Part shown: in pieces, positions 1-6,592 of the stretch
Numbering within the stretch: the stretch's first letter is position 1
Layout: each line of letters starts with the position of its first letter
DNA from: Bacteroidota bacterium
GTDB taxonomy: Bacteria > Bacteroidota > Bacteroidia > Chitinophagales > LD1
Length of the DNA: 8,573 bases
NCBI GenBank assembly: GCA_947457525.1
Contig: CANGXE010000047.1
Coordinates: forward strand, 1-8,573
Direction of reading: 5' to 3'
Notes under the pieces: model-generated
Told to the model about the DNA's origin: nothing
Databases searched by the model: none
The model's input: the letters and a program-made list of their open reading frames with translations, nothing else
Translations under genes and position numbers: made by a program

Positions 1-776
1 AGCGCGGCAAATGTAAATAAATCACGTTGCAAAGCAAGTTCGGGCAAAGCGTAGTCGAGGTATACCAACAAACCGACTAAAAGCACTGTAGCAATTAATC
101 CGCTCAACAACCCGTTGACCAAACTTCTCCCCAAAAAAGGCTGAATAATAAACCACTTTGTAGCACCGAAAAGCTGCATAGACTTTATCAATAACCTATT
201 GGAGAAAAGCGCTAAGCGAACTGTATTAAAAATGAGTGATACGGCAAACACCAATAAAACTACTCCAATGACGAGCAAAAGCATGGATACCGTACCCACA
301 TTTTTCTCTAAGGTTTCCAGTATATTCTTTTGAAAATTAACTTGCTTGACTTCCGTAATTTTAGCCATGTCGGCTTTCACCATTTCAAATCCTTTGGCAT
401 TAGCAAAATCACTTTTCAAATTCACCAAAAACGAAGCATACAAAGGGTTGTAACCCAAAATATCTAAAAAATCATCGCCTAAATCCTTAGCCAAAATTTT
501 GGCAGCTTCTTCTTTAGAAACATATTTCACCAATTTGGTGTACGCTTTTCCTTTTATAGTTTCTTGAATTTCTTTGACTTTATAGGCTTCCAACTTATCG
601 TTCAACACTATTTCAACGGTCAAATTTTCCTTAAAATCTGTAGAAACTCTGTCAGCTTCAATCACTAAAATGGCTGCGATACCCATGACAATTAGTACGA
701 GCGTAATGCCAAAAATAGCGTAGAAATAGGAAGTACTTTTGCCGTTGGCCACAAGTTTGATGTTTAGTGCGCTCAA
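1..776 (-). CDS. ftsX: Cell division protein FtsX (partial, C-terminus cut by window edge)
   Basis: This is the permease-like partner of the ATPase FtsE in the inner membrane; the complex controls peptidoglycan hydrolases during division. The 258 visible residues show a short cytoplasmic start, a first membrane helix at about residues 18-40, an extracytoplasmic domain to about 158, a second helix at about 160-184, and a third at about 219-243. The family signature after helix 2 is clear (NTVRLALFSNR, then MQLFGATKWFIIQPF). The fourth helix and tail, roughly 35-40 residues judged from the usual length near 290-300, lie beyond position 1. No in-frame ATG exists: an upstream stop lies at about 834-836, and the only reasonable start is TTG at 776. 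An ATG at 780-778 is out of frame. The gene is divergent from the DUF2795 gene. Identity is secure; the start is less so. Confidence 0.92.
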   Translation of the reverse strand, partial: MSALNIKLVANGKSTSYFYAIFGITLVLIVMGIAAILVIEADRVSTDFKENLTVEIVLNDKLEAYKVKEIQETIKGKAYTKLVKYVSKEEAAKILAKDLGDDFLDILGYNPLYASFLVNLKSDFANAKGFEMVKADMAKITEVKQVNFQKNILETLEKNVGTVSMLLLVIGVVLLVFAVSLIFNTVRLALFSNRLLIKSMQLFGATKWFIIQPFLGRSLVNGLLSGLIATVLLVGLLVYLDYALPELALQRDLFTFAA

Positions 777-877
777 ACATATTTTAAACCACCCAACTGC
801 GCAAAGAATTAAATGACCATTCTTGTTGAAAAGCTAAGTGTTGTCTATTTTTATGTATCGGATAAAGAAGAACTTTT

Positions 878-907
878 TTTCTAGAAATGTTTGCAACTTT
901 AAATTTG
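878..907 (+). promoter_or_regulatory. Putative promoter for the DUF2795 gene
   Basis: TAAATTTG at 900-907 is a full match to the Bacteroidota -7 consensus TAnnTTTG. The -33 position (878-880) reads TTT rather than TTG, inside a T run. The leader to the start codon at 991 would be about 75 nt. This is a motif match only. No comparable match was found for ftsX on the opposite strand of the same spacer. Confidence 0.3.
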
Positions 908-990
908 TGAACAACTTGGTCTAATTTTAGCTGACAGTTTGGTGGATTGAATAAAAAAATGATTTTTGCGCGATAAACCAATATAAGACT

Positions 991-1212
991 ATGTTTTGGA
1001 CACTAGAACTTGCCTCGTACCTCGAAGAAGCCCCTTGGCCGGCTAATAAAGATGAATTAATAGATTACGCCATTCGCTCCGGTGCGCCCGTAGAAGTTAT
1101 CGAAAACATTCAGGAATTGGATGATGATGGAGAGATCTACGAAAGTATCGAAGACATTTGGCCGGATTATCCGACTAAAGACGACTTCTTCTTCAATGAA
1201 GACGAACATTAA
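991..1212 (+). CDS. DUF2795 domain-containing small acidic protein
   Basis: The product is 73 residues long and very acidic. It matches, from memory, a short protein that is strongly conserved across the Bacteroidota. It opens with WTLELASYLEEAPWPA, has a central segment DELIDYAIRSGAP, and ends in an acidic tail with EDIWPDYP and DDFFFNED. No signal peptide or membrane segment is visible, so it should be cytoplasmic. Its biochemical role is unknown to me, and the DUF2795 name carries no function. ATG at 991 gives the length typical of the family. It is divergent from ftsX and closed by a hairpin terminator, so it is probably a single-gene transcript. Confidence 0.9.
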   Translation: MFWTLELASYLEEAPWPANKDELIDYAIRSGAPVEVIENIQELDDDGEIYESIEDIWPDYPTKDDFFFNEDEH

Positions 1213-1238
1213 ATAATTTACCTACTTATCAACTCACT

Positions 1239-1270
1239 AACGTCTGTTTCCTTACCGAGCAGACGTTTTT
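1239..1270 (+). terminator. Rho-independent terminator after the DUF2795 gene
   Basis: An 8-bp perfect stem, AACGTCTG (1239-1246) with CAGACGTT (1260-1267), encloses a 13-base loop and runs into a T-rich tract on the plus strand. It begins 26 bases after the stop codon of the DUF2795 gene and separates that gene from the thiolase operon. The large loop makes it only moderately strong. Confidence 0.7.
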
Positions 1271-1279
1271 ATTTCTGCG

Positions 1280-1309
1280 TTGGTAGGTATTAGTTTCTTC
1301 CTATCTTCA
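1280..1309 (+). promoter_or_regulatory. Putative promoter of the thiolase-fabD operon
   Basis: TTG at 1280-1282 is followed after 19 bases by TATCTTCA at 1302-1309. This resembles the Bacteroidota -33/-7 arrangement (TTG, TAnnTTTG), with the last two bases of the -7 box diverging. Initiation would fall about 13 bases before the start codon at 1329, directly after the preceding terminator. The position is sensible but the match is imperfect. Confidence 0.35.
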
Positions 1310-1328
1310 CCACTCTAAAAAACAACAC

Positions 1329-2615
1329 ATGAGCAAAAGAATAGTACTTATTGAAGGAGCCAGAACTCCATTTTTACGTTCAGGAACAGATTACATGGAC
1401 TTGATGAGTTACCAACTCGGCCAATTTGCGATAAAAGGCTTGTTGCAAAAAACGAATATTGACCCTAAAGAAATTGGATACGTGATTATGGGTACTACCA
1501 TTAGTAACGTAAAAACCGGTAACGTAGCCCGCGAAGCAGCACTAACTGCGGGCATTCCAAACACCACACCCTGCCACACCGTGACAATGGCATGTATTTC
1601 AGCCAACCAAGCGATTGCTACTGGCATGAATATTATCAAAAATGGTGATGCAGAGGTGGTGATTGCGGGAGGAACGGACAGCGTGAGCGATGCACCAATT
1701 CTATTCAACAAGAAAATGCGTAAAAAACTTTTCTTGGCGCAAAAGCTAAAAGGATTTGGAGACACCATGAAATTTGTTCTTGGTCTTCGCCCTAGCGATT
1801 TCGTGCCGGAGGCTCCTGCTGTAGCTGAATTTTTAACCGGAAAAACTATGGGTTTAGATTGCGATATTTTAGCAGCTAGATACGGTGCCACTCGCCAGGA
1901 GCAAGATGAATTTGCTGTTCGCTCACATCAACTAGCTGCAAAAGCTGATGCAGAAGGTCTGTTAGGTAATGAAACTGTGCCGGTTGAAGCTGCACCTAAA
2001 TTTAAATCGATCAAAAAAGACAATGGCTTCCGTGGCGACACCACGATGGAAAAAGTCAGCAAACTAAAACCCGCTTTCGTAAAAGATGGCGGCACCATCA
2101 CAGCAGCTAACGCTTCATTTTTGACCGATGGAGCAGCGGTAGTTTTAATCATGACCGAAGATAAAGCAAAAGAACTTGGATTAACACCTAAAGCATACTT
2201 AAACGAATACACCTTCACGGCATCAGACATCAACGAAGAATTGCTACTCGGGCCAACTTACGCGGTGTCGAAACTATTGAAGAAAGTAAACATGAACCTA
2301 GGCGACTTTGATGTATTTGAATTTCACGAGGCATTTGCCGGACAGATTGTGGCCAACATGAAGTGTTTGGCTAGCGATAGTTTTGCAAAAGAAAAACTTG
2401 GTCGCGAGAAGGCAGTTGGTCAAGTTCCTATGGAAAAACTAAATCTTTGGGGCGGTTCTTTAGCCCTTGGTCATCCATTTGGTGCCACAGGTGCGCGTTT
2501 AGTTGCCACTGCAGCGAATCGTTTGATTAAAGAAAACGGCAAGTATGCATTATTAGCGGCTTGTGCTGCGGGTGCACACGGTCACGCAATGATTTTGGAA
2601 CGGTACAGCAACTAA
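1329..2615 (+). CDS. fadI: 3-ketoacyl-CoA thiolase, FadI/HADHB type (acetyl-CoA C-acyltransferase)
   Basis: This cytoplasmic enzyme cleaves 3-ketoacyl-CoA with CoA to give acetyl-CoA and a shortened acyl-CoA, the last step of beta-oxidation. The reverse condensation is possible in related enzymes. At 428 residues it matches FadI and the mitochondrial trifunctional beta subunit. The nucleophilic cysteine is Cys89 (TMACISANQA), the His333 motif is HEAFAGQ (331-339 region), the GGSLALGHPFGATGAR block covers 375-390 with His382, and the second catalytic cysteine is Cys412. HEAFA, the VPEAPAVAEF segment near 159-168 and the insertion between about 125 and 180 favour FadI over simple acetyl-CoA acetyltransferases. 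The C-terminal motif reads CAAGAHG, where FadI and HADHB have CAAGG. The usual partner, a FadJ/HADHA-like multifunctional subunit, is not in the window. It is the first gene of the run leading to fabD. Confidence 0.9.
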   Translation: MSKRIVLIEGARTPFLRSGTDYMDLMSYQLGQFAIKGLLQKTNIDPKEIGYVIMGTTISNVKTGNVAREAALTAGIPNTTPCHTVTMACISANQAIATGMNIIKNGDAEVVIAGGTDSVSDAPILFNKKMRKKLFLAQKLKGFGDTMKFVLGLRPSDFVPEAPAVAEFLTGKTMGLDCDILAARYGATRQEQDEFAVRSHQLAAKADAEGLLGNETVPVEAAPKFKSIKKDNGFRGDTTMEKVSKLKPAFVKDGGTITAANASFLTDGAAVVLIMTEDKAKELGLTPKAYLNEYTFTASDINEELLLGPTYAVSKLLKKVNMNLGDFDVFEFHEAFAGQIVANMKCLASDSFAKEKLGREKAVGQVPMEKLNLWGGSLALGHPFGATGARLVATAANRLIKENGKYALLAACAAGAHGHAMILERYSN

Positions 2616-2642
2616 TTTAGCGACAATCTGTTTTTTGATACT

Positions 2643-3050
2643 ATGGTTTTTTTAACTAGAAGAGAATATTTTAATGGCGCACATCGGTTGTATAACAACA
2701 ATTGGTCGGAAGAAAAAAACCAAGAAGTTTTTGGCAAATGTGCCAACAAGCATTGGCATGGTCATAACTTTGACGTGTTCGTAACAGTGAAAGGTCAACC
2801 TAATCCTGACACCGGTTTTATTATGAATGCGCATGAGCTAAGCAAAATTATAAAACGTGAAGTGGTGGACAGATTAGACCACAAAAACTTTAATGTAGAT
2901 GTGCCGGAACTCAAAGACATATTGCCTAGCACAGAAAATGTAGTGATGCAAATTTGGAAATGGGTTGAACCGCACATTAAAGATTGTCAACTGCATTGCA
3001 TTAAACTAGTTGAAACAGAAAATATCTTCGTAGAGTACTATGGAGAGTAA
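2643..3050 (+). CDS. 6-pyruvoyl-tetrahydropterin synthase (PTPS/QueD family)
   Basis: This family acts on 7,8-dihydroneopterin triphosphate, the product of GTP cyclohydrolase I. It makes 6-pyruvoyl-tetrahydropterin (biopterin route) or 6-carboxy-tetrahydropterin (QueD, queuosine route). The 135 residues show the full zinc site, His14 in FNGAHRLYN and His39/His41 in HWHGHNF, together with Cys33, Asp79-His80 (RLDHKN) and Glu125 (ETEN). Cys33 to His39 has CxxxxxHGH spacing, which characterises PTPS-II enzymes of tetrahydrobiopterin synthesis; QueD has CxxxHGH. Segments FGKC, TGFIMN and LDHKNF also resemble animal PTPS. The gene follows the thiolase by 27 bp and precedes folE by 15 bp, in keeping with the pathway. 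A queuosine role remains possible because substrate use was inferred only from the motif. Confidence 0.88.
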   Translation: MVFLTRREYFNGAHRLYNNNWSEEKNQEVFGKCANKHWHGHNFDVFVTVKGQPNPDTGFIMNAHELSKIIKREVVDRLDHKNFNVDVPELKDILPSTENVVMQIWKWVEPHIKDCQLHCIKLVETENIFVEYYGE

Positions 3051-3065
3051 CTAAATCGCTATTCT

Positions 3066-3662
3066 ATGAACTACGAGAAGAAAGAAACCTACAAACTAGA
3101 CTCGATTGAGATGGTTAAGAATAGTTACGCAGATATACTAGCTGCTTTAGGTGAAGACATTAACCGCGAGGGATTACTGAAAACACCCGAGCGAGCAGCA
3201 AAAGCGATGCACTTTCTCTCTTCGGGTTATGCCATGAACCCACTCGAGATTATGAAAAGTGCGGTATTTCACGAAGAGCACAATCAAATGGTGATTGTAA
3301 AAGATATCGAGTTGTTTTCATTGTGCGAACATCATTTGCTGCCCTTTTACGGTCGCGCACACATTGCTTATATTCCCAATGGCAAAATTGTAGGTCTAAG
3401 TAAGTTGGCGAGAGTAGTCGACTCTTTTTCTCGCAGATTTCAAGTGCAAGAAAGATTGACCATACAGGTGCTCGATTGCATTCAAGAAGCCCTTGACCCA
3501 TTGGGTGTGGCCGTGGTGATTGAAGCAAAACATCTTTGCATGATGATGCGTGGTGTTCAGAAACAAAACTCAGTGACTACAACCTCCGCTTTTACCGGTG
3601 AATTTCAACAACAAACTACAAGAAACGAGTTTATTAATTTGATTTCGGCTAAATTAAGCTAG
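3066..3662 (+). CDS. folE: GTP cyclohydrolase I (FolE)
   Basis: FolE converts GTP to 7,8-dihydroneopterin triphosphate plus formate, the entry step to folate, biopterin and queuosine. It is a cytoplasmic homodecamer in characterised members. The 198-residue protein has the family hallmarks: GLLKTPERAAKAM (36-48), the zinc ligands Cys87 and His90 in CEHHLLPF, and GKIVGLSKLARVVD (106-119). It also has the catalytic/zinc segment EAKHLCMMMRG (153-163, with His156 and Cys158) and TTTSAFTGEF (171-180). All expected metal ligands are present, so this is the zinc-dependent type I enzyme. It lies directly after the PTPS-family gene, whose substrate it makes, and one base before fabD, so co-transcription is likely. 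Confidence 0.97.
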   Translation: MNYEKKETYKLDSIEMVKNSYADILAALGEDINREGLLKTPERAAKAMHFLSSGYAMNPLEIMKSAVFHEEHNQMVIVKDIELFSLCEHHLLPFYGRAHIAYIPNGKIVGLSKLARVVDSFSRRFQVQERLTIQVLDCIQEALDPLGVAVVIEAKHLCMMMRGVQKQNSVTTTSAFTGEFQQQTTRNEFINLISAKLS

Positions 3663-3663
3663 A

Positions 3664-4521
3664 ATGAAAGCATACATTTTTCCCGGACAAGGGTCTCAGC
3701 AAAAAGGTATGGGCAAAGACTTGTTTGAGCAAAGTAAAATCGCCCAACAACTTTTTCACCAAGCTGATAGCATTCTTGGTTTTTCTCTATCCAACATCAT
3801 GTTTGAAGGCAGCGATGAAGACTTAAAGCAAACCAAAGTGACCCAACCCGCTGTGTTTCTTCACTCTGTAATTTCTGCTACGCTACTCTCCGATTTTTCA
3901 CCCAGCATGGTGGCCGGTCATTCCTTGGGAGAGTTTAGTGCTTTGGTGGCCAATAAATGTTTAACATTTGAAGATGCACTGAAATTGGTTAGCCTTCGTG
4001 CATTAGCTATGCAACGCGCTTGCGAACTTATTCCTTCGGGAATGGCAGCTGTTTTGGGTTATATCAGCGAAAAACAAGTGGAAGATATTTGCAAAAGTAT
4101 TACGGATGAAATAGTAGTGGCGGCTAACTACAATGCTCCTGGGCAATTAGTGATTTCGGGCAGTTTGGCGGGCATTGATATTGCAGCCGAGCTGATGAAA
4201 ACAGCAGGCATCAAGCGAGTGATTAAATTGCCAGTTGGTGGAGCGTTTCATTCGCCTTTGATGGAACCTGCTCGTCAAGAATTGGCTGCGGCTATTCAAC
4301 AAACTACTTTTCACAGGCCTATTTGCCCCATCTATCAAAATGTAAACGCCAAGGCGTTTACGGATCCAAGTTTGATTAAACAAAATCTATTACAACAACT
4401 CACTGCTCCTGTGCTTTGGACTAGCACCATTCAACAAATGAACGCAGATGGAGCCTCTGAGTTCATTGAAGTTGGTCCCGGCAAAGTATTGACCGGATTG
4501 GTTCAAAAAATCTTATCGTAG
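3664..4521 (+). CDS. fabD: Malonyl-CoA:ACP transacylase (FabD)
   Basis: FabD moves the malonyl group from CoA to acyl carrier protein, supplying the extender unit for type II fatty-acid synthesis in the cytoplasm. The 285-residue sequence has the oxyanion segment FPGQGSQ (6-12), the nucleophile Ser87 in GHSLGE, Arg112 for the malonyl carboxylate, YNAPGQLVISG (156-166), the catalytic His196 in GAFHSPLM, Gln245 in the QLTAPVLW region, and EVGPGKVLTGL near the C-terminus. Length and motif order equal those of stand-alone FabD enzymes. The start codon is one base after the folE stop, indicating translational coupling. The gene ends one base from the convergent hydrolase gene, so no separate terminator fits between them. 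Confidence 0.96.
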   Translation: MKAYIFPGQGSQQKGMGKDLFEQSKIAQQLFHQADSILGFSLSNIMFEGSDEDLKQTKVTQPAVFLHSVISATLLSDFSPSMVAGHSLGEFSALVANKCLTFEDALKLVSLRALAMQRACELIPSGMAAVLGYISEKQVEDICKSITDEIVVAANYNAPGQLVISGSLAGIDIAAELMKTAGIKRVIKLPVGGAFHSPLMEPARQELAAAIQQTTFHRPICPIYQNVNAKAFTDPSLIKQNLLQQLTAPVLWTSTIQQMNADGASEFIEVGPGKVLTGLVQKILS

Positions 4522-4522
4522 T

Positions 4523-6352
4523 TTAATTCATCCGCTGTTTACGAGCGGCTTCTGCTTCGCTCACAAACTTATCAATGATGGCTACTGTATTCAAAGGATC
4601 AACCATGTGGTAAAGGTGTTCTTTAAACAAGTCTTTCTCTTGCTCGTTGGTCACATCCATCACCTCCACTCCCTTGGTTTCGTAAATACGAGCCACATAT
4701 TTCGCTACACTATCTCGCTCGCTTTTGAGAATAAGCACCGGAATGTTGTGCTTCACCATGTTAATTAATCCTTTCTGATGATCAAATGCGCGCGATTCTT
4801 CTAATGCAGAATGCGTTTGAATAGCAAACACTTTAGCCGGTAGGCGGTTTAAAGCTTTTTCGATAGGCACACGATTCAAATGTGGTAGAGAATCCATATT
4901 GGTCATCAAAAACAAAATTCTTCCTTTTGCAGCGCTCCAAATTCGATCGCGAATAGATGATTCCTTACGTATTAACCAATCTGACAATTGAATACCTCGT
5001 TTTCGAACACCATCGTTAGTATCTAGCGGTATAATTTGGCGTAAACCAATAATCAACGCTTTAGCCGCAGCATTCTGCCAAGACATCGATGGTATAATCA
5101 CATTATCTAAGAAACCGACTGTGGCGTGCTTGGCTTCTTCGCCAAAAAAAGGATTTGCGCCTATGCGCCCACAGAGATATTTTTTGATGCCGGATAGTTG
5201 TTTAAAATCGCGATCCATCATCATAAAGTAAATATTCCCCATAGAATGATCAAACAAATAAACCGGATGTCCTTTAGCTCCAAAATGCTCAACAACTGCT
5301 TCTATGTTTTTTACAATATGTTTTGAGTACTCGGATGGGGGCAAATCGTTCGGAATTGAACCATAGTGCATGGCAGCAGCTATATACTGATGAGATGGCA
5401 CAGCTGTGAGTAATGCATCAAACGAGTTAAGACCAAGGAAACCGTGAATGAGCACAATAACCGGCAATTTTTCTTTAGCGTTTGGTTTGTATGGATTGGC
5501 TAAGTCTATACGAATAGTACTATTGCCATAAGGCGTTTCGCGCACCACTTCTATCTGCGGCCAAGTCAACGCTTGATCATCAACAAAAACCGTCACACGT
5601 TTTTTTACATTTTCTGCAAAGCGCAAAAAGCTCGGACTCTCGTTTGGTTTTCCCCAAATTGCATATAGCCAAGCCAAAGCTCTCCGCTTGTCCGACTTAG
5701 TAGCTAAAAAAGCAATTCGGCTAGACTTCAACAAAAACTGTGGTGTGCCGGTGAGTTCTATTTCGCCTTTTACATTGACTACCACAGCAATTTCTTGCGA
5801 AGCAAATGCTTTAGACTTTCGTTCAATGCCCGCCACTCTGCCGGATGGATTTGAGGCAAGGAATACATAATCTAGACCGATTTTATTGTTGGCCTCTAAT
5901 ACCGTAGCAATAAGTTTATTGAACTCTGTGGCATATTTATCCATATCATCACGTACCAAATTTCTTCCCAATATATGGTCGCGAGTGATGTAGCCAAGTT
6001 TATATAGTTTCTTCAAAAACATTCCTGCATCAGTTATACCAGTCAAGTCGCGCTGACGTTGTAAAGGAGAATTGACAAAGGTGTAAAACAGACGATCCGG
6101 GCGTTTTATTTCCTTGTAGTGCGCAATGATGTAATCATAGGCACCAGCCGGAGAAATGCCATGTGAAAGCCCAACCAAGCAACACTTAGTTTTTTCTGTT
6201 TCTGTGTTAACGTATTTGATAAAATCTTTACCGACAGCTTTGTCAAATTCCTGCTTAGTGAGGAAATAACGATAAGATGGAGCTTGGTAAGTATCGGGTG
6301 AATCGCCATTGGGCGTTGAGTTTTGATTTTGTATCACTTTCTGTGCAGTCAT
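4523..6352 (-). CDS. Fusion protein: degenerate NagB/6-phosphogluconolactonase-like domain plus alpha/beta hydrolase
   Basis: The 609-residue product has two recognisable parts. Residues about 25-235 resemble the NagB/6-phosphogluconolactonase (sugar-phosphate isomerase) fold: a phosphate-loop-like GLSHGISPAGAYDYI (61-75), a segment LASNPSGRVAGIE (165-177) where active enzymes have GxGxDGHIA, and a late strand-helix RIAFLATKSDKRRALAWL (212-229). After a linker, residues about 295-600 form an alpha/beta hydrolase with HGFLG (303-307) and nucleophile elbow DHSMGN with Ser370. Likely acid and base residues are Asp547 (SERDS) and His579 or His582. No signal peptide is seen. I prefer ATG at 6352 over TTG at 6379 because AGGTGA lies four bases before it. 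The degenerate first domain may bind rather than convert a sugar phosphate. I do not know a function; this is an uncharacterised architecture to me. Confidence 0.8.
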   Translation of the reverse strand: MTAQKVIQNQNSTPNGDSPDTYQAPSYRYFLTKQEFDKAVGKDFIKYVNTETEKTKCCLVGLSHGISPAGAYDYIIAHYKEIKRPDRLFYTFVNSPLQRQRDLTGITDAGMFLKKLYKLGYITRDHILGRNLVRDDMDKYATEFNKLIATVLEANNKIGLDYVFLASNPSGRVAGIERKSKAFASQEIAVVVNVKGEIELTGTPQFLLKSSRIAFLATKSDKRRALAWLYAIWGKPNESPSFLRFAENVKKRVTVFVDDQALTWPQIEVVRETPYGNSTIRIDLANPYKPNAKEKLPVIVLIHGFLGLNSFDALLTAVPSHQYIAAAMHYGSIPNDLPPSEYSKHIVKNIEAVVEHFGAKGHPVYLFDHSMGNIYFMMMDRDFKQLSGIKKYLCGRIGANPFFGEEAKHATVGFLDNVIIPSMSWQNAAAKALIIGLRQIIPLDTNDGVRKRGIQLSDWLIRKESSIRDRIWSAAKGRILFLMTNMDSLPHLNRVPIEKALNRLPAKVFAIQTHSALEESRAFDHQKGLINMVKHNIPVLILKSERDSVAKYVARIYETKGVEVMDVTNEQEKDLFKEHLYHMVDPLNTVAIIDKFVSEAEAARKQRMN

Positions 6353-6356
6353 AAAT

Positions 6357-6362
6357 TCACCT
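6357..6362 (-). promoter_or_regulatory. Shine-Dalgarno-like site deciding the fusion-gene start
   Basis: On the minus strand AGGTGA ends four bases before ATG at 6352. It lies inside the nine-codon extension that a TTG start at 6379 would add, so it argues for the ATG. Such sites are weakly used in this phylum, so it is supporting rather than decisive evidence. Confidence 0.5.
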
Positions 6363-6398
6363 AAATAAAAAAATCGCAATTGATGCGCATAAACAACT

Positions 6399-6427
6399 GC
6401 AATTTAATGAAGCGTTCATAAATACAA
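6399..6427 (-). promoter_or_regulatory. Weak candidate promoter for the fusion gene
   Basis: On the minus strand TTG (6427-6425) is followed after 18 bases by TAAATTGC (6406-6399), a partial match to the Bacteroidota -7 box. Initiation would lie about 40 bases before the ATG at 6352. A transcript of its own is expected because a terminator closes the upstream transaldolase gene, but the box itself is poor. Confidence 0.25.
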
Positions 6428-6491
6428 AACGAAGCTAATGTCTATTTGTTCTTAATATCTGTTATTGTAGACAGTTCGCAAACAATCAAAG

Positions 6492-6521
6492 GATGAATAA
6501 CATAAGTAGACCCTATTCATC
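6492..6521. repeat. Inverted repeat in the spacer before the fusion gene
   Basis: GATGAATA (6492-6499) and TATTCATC (6514-6521) form a perfect 8-bp inverted repeat around a 14-base centre. It touches the T tract of the transaldolase terminator. It has no T tract of its own in either direction worth the name, so its role as a second hairpin or as a protein-binding site is open. Confidence 0.45.
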
Positions 6522-6524
6522 TAC

Positions 6525-6563
6525 TAAAAACACAACAGCCTCAAACAATATTTGAGGCTGTTG
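6525..6563 (-). terminator. tal: Rho-independent terminator of the transaldolase gene
   Basis: A 13-bp perfect stem (6551-6563 with 6533-6545, core AACAGCCTCAAA and its complement) with a five-base loop is followed on the minus strand by TGTTTTT. It lies 30 bases after the tal stop codon. The A-rich side on the plus strand means it works for minus-strand transcription. Confidence 0.9.
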
Positions 6564-6592
6564 AATAACATTTATTAATAAGGACGGAAAGA

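Noticed and set aside
784..981. Minus-strand open frame of 65 codons in the ftsX spacer
   Set aside because: It fills the divergent spacer, has no recognisable domain, and its composition looks like random AT-rich sequence; it would end only 8 bases before the ftsX start.
1219..1289. Outer inverted repeat TACCTAC (1219-1225) and GTAGGTA (1283-1289) around the terminator
   Set aside because: Seven pairs at 57 bases distance are compatible with chance, and the inner 8-bp hairpin already explains termination.
1409..1891. Minus-strand open frame of 160 codons
   Set aside because: It lies entirely opposite the thiolase gene, whose own frame carries all thiolase motifs; this is an antisense shadow.
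6353..6379. TTG start at 6379 giving a nine-residue longer fusion protein
   Set aside because: ATG at 6352 has a Shine-Dalgarno-like AGGTGA four bases before it, and the extra residues are not part of any recognisable domain.
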